DNA of 64,000 nt from Laceyella putida (GTDB taxonomy: Bacteria; Bacillota; Bacilli; Thermoactinomycetales; Thermoactinomycetaceae), in the NCBI RefSeq assembly GCF_042665195.1, contig NZ_JBHTBW010000032.1, forward strand, positions 14,422-78,421, in the 5' to 3' direction. The notes beneath the pieces were generated by a model. That model worked only from the letters and a program-made list of their open reading frames with translations. It was not told the DNA's origin and searched no databases. Each line of letters begins with the position of its first letter. Position 1 is the stretch's first letter. Shown here piece after piece: positions 59,787-64,000 of the stretch. The position numbers were made by a program, and so were the translations under genes.

Positions 59787-60689
59787 ATGTCCAATTCTGC
59801 GCCAAACGCAAAGCAACCGACCTTGTGGCGTGAAATCAAAAAGAATGCTTCTCTTTATCTGTTTATCTCCCCGTTTTTCATCTTTGGCTTATTTCCGGTT
59901 TTATTCTCCTTCTATCTGGCTTTTCACACTTGGGATGGATTGGGGGAAATGAAGTTTGTCGGCTTGCGTAATTTTGAGTTGCTCTGGTTCGATCCCGATT
60001 TCTTGACTTCCGTGATCAACACCTTGATTATCTGGATTGAGTCCACGGTTCCGCAGTTGATTTTGGCCTTGGTTTTGGCTTTTTTGCTCAATGCCGCGTT
60101 TATCCGGTTCAAAAATGGGTTGCGGGCCGTATACTTTCTGCCCAACATCACGTCGATCGTTGCCGTGACCATTGTTTTCGGTTCGTTTTTCGGCACGGAA
60201 TACGGGCTAATTAACGCTTTTTTCCGGCAATTGGGTTTGGAGCCGATTGCCTGGTTGAATTCCCCCGATTGGATCAAAACGGCCATTTCCGTGATGGTGA
60301 TTTGGCGTTGGACAGGCTATAACACCATTATCTACCTGGCTGGTTTGCAAAGCATCCCCTATGACTTATATGAGGCCGCCAAGATCGATGGCGCGAACTG
60401 GAGGCAAATCTTTACCCATATTACGCTGCCGTTGTTGCGCCCAGTGATCCTGTTTACGGTGATTTTATCGACGATCGGTGGTTTGCAGATTTTTACGGAG
60501 GCCCAAGTGTTGACAAGCGGGACAGGCGGTGTGGGCAATGGCGGGCTTACTTTGGTTTTCTATCTGTATAAGCAAGCGTTTGAAAACCACTATTACGGCT
60601 ATGCGTCTGCCGTGGCCTGGATGCTTTTCCTGATGATTGTCGGATTCTCCATAGTGAATTGGAAGTTAACAATGAGGAAAGAAAGCTAA
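59787..60689 (+). CDS. Sugar ABC transporter permease (MalF-like)
   Basis: 300 residues from an ATG behind GGAGGG. Six membrane helices; the ATPase-docking EAA loop reads YEAAKIDGANWRQIFTHITL. Intact, unlike its two neighbours. Part of a carbohydrate-uptake family 1 importer. No ATPase gene is present, as is usual for Bacillus importers that share MsmX. Substrate not determined; the cre box supports a sugar. Confidence 0.88.
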   Translation: MSNSAPNAKQPTLWREIKKNASLYLFISPFFIFGLFPVLFSFYLAFHTWDGLGEMKFVGLRNFELLWFDPDFLTSVINTLIIWIESTVPQLILALVLAFLLNAAFIRFKNGLRAVYFLPNITSIVAVTIVFGSFFGTEYGLINAFFRQLGLEPIAWLNSPDWIKTAISVMVIWRWTGYNTIIYLAGLQSIPYDLYEAAKIDGANWRQIFTHITLPLLRPVILFTVILSTIGGLQIFTEAQVLTSGTGGVGNGGLTLVFYLYKQAFENHYYGYASAVAWMLFLMIVGFSIVNWKLTMRKES

Positions 60690-60714
60690 ATGACGCGACA
60701 GGGAGGAGAAGCGG

Positions 60715-61556
60715 ATGAACAAAGCAGTAGGTGATCATGGATTTTCCTTTGGTAAATTCCTGGTCTATCTGGGATTAGGCATGGGTGCGTTCCTATCGCT
60801 CTTTCCGTTTTATTGGTTGGTGGTCATGGCGACAAGCACATCGAATGATATTTTCCGTTACCCACCCAAACTGATTCCCGGCACCCAGCTGTTGGACAAT
60901 ATGAATCAAGCGTTAGGGTTGATCCCTTTCTTTCAATCTTTTGTCAACAGTCTGTTTGTGGCCACGGTTCACACCTTGTTGGTGCTGTTCTTTTGTTCGT
61001 TGGCGGGGTTTGTGTTTGCGAAGTTTCAGTTTCCGGGAAAGAATGTGCTGTTTGTCTTTTTGTTGGCCACCATGATGGTGCCAAGCCAATTGGGGCTGGT
61101 TCCATCGTTTATCATTATGCAGCATTTGGAATGGATCAATTCATTTAAAGCTTTGATCATTCCGGGGGCGGCCAATGCGTTTGGCATCTTCTGGATGAGG
61201 CAGTATATGAGTTCCTCGATCCATGATGATCTATTAAATGCCGGCCGGATGGATGCAACCGTTTTCAACTTTACTGGCGCTTGGTTCTGCCGATCGCCCG
61301 TCCGGCCTTGGCGACATTGGGGCTCGTCACCTTTTTGAATTCTTGGAACGACTATATGTGGCCGTTGGTGATTTTGACGGAACAATCCAAGTATACACTG
61401 CAAGTGGCCATTTCTTCACTCAATGGGATTTACACCAACGATTACAGCATGATCATGGCGGCTACTTTGTTGGTCACGCTCCCGCTGTTATTGATTTTCG
61501 CCTTTTTCAGCCGACAGTTCATCGCGGGAATGATGGCCGGTTCTATCAAAGATTAA
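60715..61556 (+). pseudogene. Sugar ABC transporter permease (MalG-like), frame-broken
   Basis: About 280 residues in two frames. The first part (60715 to about 61254) contains the helices and the start of the EAA loop (DDLLNAGRMD); adding one G near 61254 (GGATGCAACC to GGATGGCAACC) continues as GNRFQLYWRLVLPIARPALA into WNDYMWPLVIL and a normal MalG C-terminus ending SIKD at 61556. The start at 60715 has GGGAGGAG. The third component-level lesion of the same type in this operon. Confidence 0.8.
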
Positions 61557-61562
61557 TCCTGA

Positions 61563-61597
61563 TTCATCCGCCCCCATAAAGAGGAGGGGCGGATGAA
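61563..61597 (+). terminator. Hairpin after the ABC importer
   Basis: A perfect 12-bp stem TTCATCCGCCCC (61563-61574) with 61586-61597. No T run follows. Confidence 0.6.
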
Positions 61598-61684
61598 ACA
61601 TCTTCAAACACTGGCTTTTATCTTGCTGCTCTTTTGTGTATGATTAGGAATGACGTAGTTATGTAAAAAGAGAGGGATCGTTGT

Positions 61685-63397
61685 ATGCGGCAAAAAAATG
61701 CGCTTATACCGACATTGCGTACGGTAAGTGAAGCAGAAATGATCAGCCATCAACTGATGTTGAGGGCGGGCTTTATCCGCCAATTGGCGGCGGGAATTTA
61801 TACATATCTGCCCTTGGGGTACCGCGTCTTAAATAAAGTGGAGAAGATCGTGCGTGAAGAGATGGATCGCATCGGGGCCCAAGAGTTGTTGTTGCCGGCG
61901 CTTCATCCGGCTGAATTGTGGCAAGAGACCGGACGCTGGGATGCGTACGGGCCGGAGCTGTTCAAAGTGAAAGACCGCCATGACCGGGATTTCGCGGCGG
62001 GTCCCACGCACGAAGAAGTGATTACCGATCTGTTGCGGGGCGAAATCAATACATATAAGAAGTTGCCCATGTCCTTGTATCAGATCCAAACCAAATTCCG
62101 CGACGAGAAACGGCCTCGTTCCGGCTTGTTGCGCGGACGTGAGTTCCTGATGAAAGACGCCTATTCCTTCCATGCGGATCGGGATTCGCTCGACCAAACG
62201 TATGAAGACATGTATCAGGCATACAAAAACATCTTCACTCGTGTTGGGCTGGACTTCCGCGCGGTGGAAGCGGATGCGGGTGCGATCGGCGGGAAAGGCA
62301 CCCATGAGTTCATGGTCTTGTCTGATGCTGGTGAAGACACGATCGCGATGTGCGGCGCGTGCGACTATGCGGCCAATATTGAAATGGCCGAAGTGGTGGG
62401 CGTGGCGGATGCGGCAGATAAGACGGAAGCGCCGGCTCATGAAAAGGTGGCCACCCCGGAGAAGCGCACGATTGAAGAAGTGGCGGCGTATTTGCAAGTG
62501 GACAAAGAACAATTGGTGAAAAGCTTGCTGTTCATCGTCGATGGCGAACCCGTGTTGGTTCTTGTTCGCGGCGACCATGAAGTGAATGATGTCAAAGTCA
62601 AAAACCTGCTGGAAGGCACGGTCTGCGAATTGGCTGATGAAGAGACCGTTCGTCGGGTCGCGGGTGTGCCAAGCGGCTTTGTCGGGCCGGTCGGGTTGAA
62701 GGAAAAAGTGAAGATCCTGGCAGACCAAGCAGTCATGCAGTTAAACGACATGATTGTAGGCGCCAACGAGGTGGATGCCCATCTCATGCATGTCCAAGCA
62801 GGTCGCGACTTCTCCGTCGACCAAGTGGGCGATTTGCGCAATATCCAAGAAGGGGACGCCTGTCCACGTTGCGGTGGGGCGATCCACTTTAAGCGCGGAA
62901 TTGAAGTGGGCCATGTCTTCAAACTGGGGACGCGTTACAGTGAGGCCATGAGCGCTCGCTTCCTCGATGCGAACGGCAAGGAACAACCCTTTATCATGGG
63001 TTGTTACGGCATCGGTATTTCCCGCACCGTTGCGTCGATCATTGAACAGCACCATGATGAGAACGGCATTATATGGCCTGTGGCGGTAGCACCGTTTACC
63101 GTTCACCTGATCGCGGTCAACATGAAAAATGAAGAGCAAAGCCGGGTGGCCGAAGATTTGTACGCAGAATTGAAAAAAGCGGGCGTGGAAGTCTTGTTTG
63201 ATGACCGCTTGGAGCGTGCGGGCGTGAAATTCAAAGATGCCGATCTGCTCGGCATTCCCGTCCGGGTCACCGTCGGCGCCAAAGCGGGCGAAGGCCTCGT
63301 TGAAATCAAACTGCGCCGTTCGGGCGAGAGTCAAGAACTGGCCGTGGACAATTTGTTGAATGAACTACCGGCTTGGATCAAACGGGCTGATCAATAA
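61685..63397 (+). CDS. proS: Prolyl-tRNA synthetase, bacterial type
   Basis: 570 residues, the bacterial form with an inserted YbaK-like editing domain (about 225-390, around VKSLLFIVDGEPVLVLVRGD) that removes mischarged alanine. Class II motifs: LPLGYRVLNKVEKIVREEMD, FAAGPTHEEVITDLLR, and the RSGLLRGREFLMKDAYSFH ATP site; the anticodon domain is C-terminal. In Bacillus proS follows rseP directly; here the sugar importer intervenes, and polC is not seen next. Confidence 0.97.
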   Translation: MRQKNALIPTLRTVSEAEMISHQLMLRAGFIRQLAAGIYTYLPLGYRVLNKVEKIVREEMDRIGAQELLLPALHPAELWQETGRWDAYGPELFKVKDRHDRDFAAGPTHEEVITDLLRGEINTYKKLPMSLYQIQTKFRDEKRPRSGLLRGREFLMKDAYSFHADRDSLDQTYEDMYQAYKNIFTRVGLDFRAVEADAGAIGGKGTHEFMVLSDAGEDTIAMCGACDYAANIEMAEVVGVADAADKTEAPAHEKVATPEKRTIEEVAAYLQVDKEQLVKSLLFIVDGEPVLVLVRGDHEVNDVKVKNLLEGTVCELADEETVRRVAGVPSGFVGPVGLKEKVKILADQAVMQLNDMIVGANEVDAHLMHVQAGRDFSVDQVGDLRNIQEGDACPRCGGAIHFKRGIEVGHVFKLGTRYSEAMSARFLDANGKEQPFIMGCYGIGISRTVASIIEQHHDENGIIWPVAVAPFTVHLIAVNMKNEEQSRVAEDLYAELKKAGVEVLFDDRLERAGVKFKDADLLGIPVRVTVGAKAGEGLVEIKLRRSGESQELAVDNLLNELPAWIKRADQ

Positions 63398-63407
63398 GTG
63401 AAAGGAA

Positions 63408-63451
63408 AAAACCTCTTTCCCCAATGAAACAATATTAGGGAGAGAGGTTTT
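63408..63451. terminator. Bidirectional terminator after proS
   Basis: AAAACCTCTTTCCC (63408-63421) with GGGAGAGAGGTTTT (63438-63451), two mismatches in the middle. Confidence 0.8.
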
Positions 63452-63455
63452 GCTG

Positions 63456-63833
63456 TTATGCGTTCGTCTGCGTTGCCAGGGTGGTATTCATCCTATTTGG
63501 GTTGGCGCAAGTTTTTTTCAGCCGTTTGAAGCCGAATGGTTCAAGGGATTGTTCCATCAGCGGATCATATAACAAGCGGTACTCGCCTTCGGTGGAGCGA
63601 ACCGCAATGTGAAGGGAAATTGTAATTATTATGACGAATCGCCATAACAATGAAACGTGGTGGCGATTCGTCAGGTATCTTTGCCTAGCGAAAAGCCAGA
63701 GCATTGATTCGGTAAATGTGATGACACGCTGTTTATTGCGGTGGCGATAGAATTCTTTAAACACTTCCACAAATTCATGCGCCAATTCCGGGTCAACCGC
63801 TTTTAACGCCCGCACGACCCATTTGCTGGTCAC
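63456..63833 (-). pseudogene. Probable broken gene fragment, possibly nucleotidyltransferase-like
   Basis: 125 codons are open, but the frame has a stop directly before its GTG and no ribosome site, so the true N-terminus is missing. The first 45 residues look like protein (WVVRALKAVDPELAHEFVEV and RNKQRVITF), resembling C-terminal helical parts of some nucleotidyltransferases; that is a guess. The middle of the frame runs across an 11-bp inverted repeat (63633-63672) that looks inserted, and the rest is not family-like. Confidence 0.4.
63633..63672. repeat. Perfect 11-bp inverted repeat inside the broken fragment
   Basis: GACGAATCGCC (63633-63643) and its complement (63662-63672) around an 18-base loop. 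Confidence 0.75.
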
Positions 63834-63917
63834 CTAGATGAGTGATTCGCAGCACAGGACGATGGAGTGATACTGACGCTAGAGTGGATTGATCGATATT
63901 TTTTTCTAAAAAACTAC

Positions 63918-63946
63918 TTGCAATGATTTATTAGACGTGATATATT
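63918..63946 (+). promoter_or_regulatory. Strong promoter and rRNA-operon-like leader at the right edge
   Basis: -35 TTGCAA (63918-63923), exactly 17 bases, -10 TATATT (63941-63946). The leader that follows ends in GCACCTTGAAAATT, like the conserved CTTTGAAAACT block ahead of 16S rRNA in Bacillales rrn operons. The 16S gene itself would lie outside the window. Confidence 0.7.
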
Positions 63947-64000
63947 ATTCCTTGTCGCCACGAAAGAGTGGTGACCACAAACAAACGCACCTTGAAAATT

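Noticed and set aside
61557..61684. A T-box leader for proS
   Set aside because: The gap is only 128 bases, with no T-box sequence or specifier stem seen.

Overview
The window is chromosomal DNA of a spore-forming Bacillota. The block topA, trmFO, hslV, hslU, codY, rpsB, tsf, pyrH, frr, uppS, cdsA, dxr, rseP, proS is the conserved Bacillales order. Shine-Dalgarno sites are strong AGGAGG types, TTG and GTG starts are common, and most genes end in a Rho-independent hairpin. Many genes look like spore-surface genes, and coding GC is near 50 percent or above. A Thermoactinomycetaceae-like host is my best inference, but no 16S sequence is present to prove it.

1-11,400 is mixed housekeeping: the end of a phosphohexomutase, galU, a MarR regulator, an EamA exporter, a zinc-ribbon micro-protein, a Cys-rich small protein, a cell-wall amidase, an LSm-like DUF2642 protein, a TRIC-type channel, an SDR oxidoreductase, an unknown one-TM protein, a secreted beta-propeller and hemZ. 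11,400-17,300 holds three envelope or spore-surface genes on the minus strand: a His/Cys-rich coat-like protein, a NodB deacetylase and a 1,475-residue protein made of about 120 decapeptide repeats. 17,400-21,500 is an AT-rich trehalose cluster (treA, treP, treR) with a clear promoter, two TreR-type operators and a cre box.

21,900-37,300 is accessory and spore-like. It has an Hfq paralogue, two related GT4 glycosyltransferases, a pyruvyltransferase, a GT2 glycosyltransferase, two LSm-like small proteins, a UDP-GlcNAc 2-epimerase, a methyltransferase, two tandem paralogues with a Cys/His/Lys-rich head and a beta-rich body, an acyl-CoA ligase, another Cys-rich-ended beta protein and a YheC/D-type ATP-grasp protein. 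Together these suggest a glycosylated spore outer layer, which is the best candidate here for a little-described system. 37,300-41,100 holds a broken GNAT gene, a methyltransferase pair, a tyrosinase facing a cupredoxin, and a one-TM micro-protein.

41,200-63,400 is the core block: sucCD, dprA, topA, trmFO, hslVU, codY, rpsB, tsf, pyrH, frr, uppS, cdsA, dxr, rseP and proS. xerC is absent from its usual place between trmFO and hslV, and no flagellar genes follow codY. A sugar ABC importer lies between rseP and proS; its binding-protein gene and second permease gene are frame-broken by single missing bases. The last 100 bases contain a consensus-spaced promoter and a leader resembling those of rRNA operons, so an rrn operon probably begins just past the right edge.
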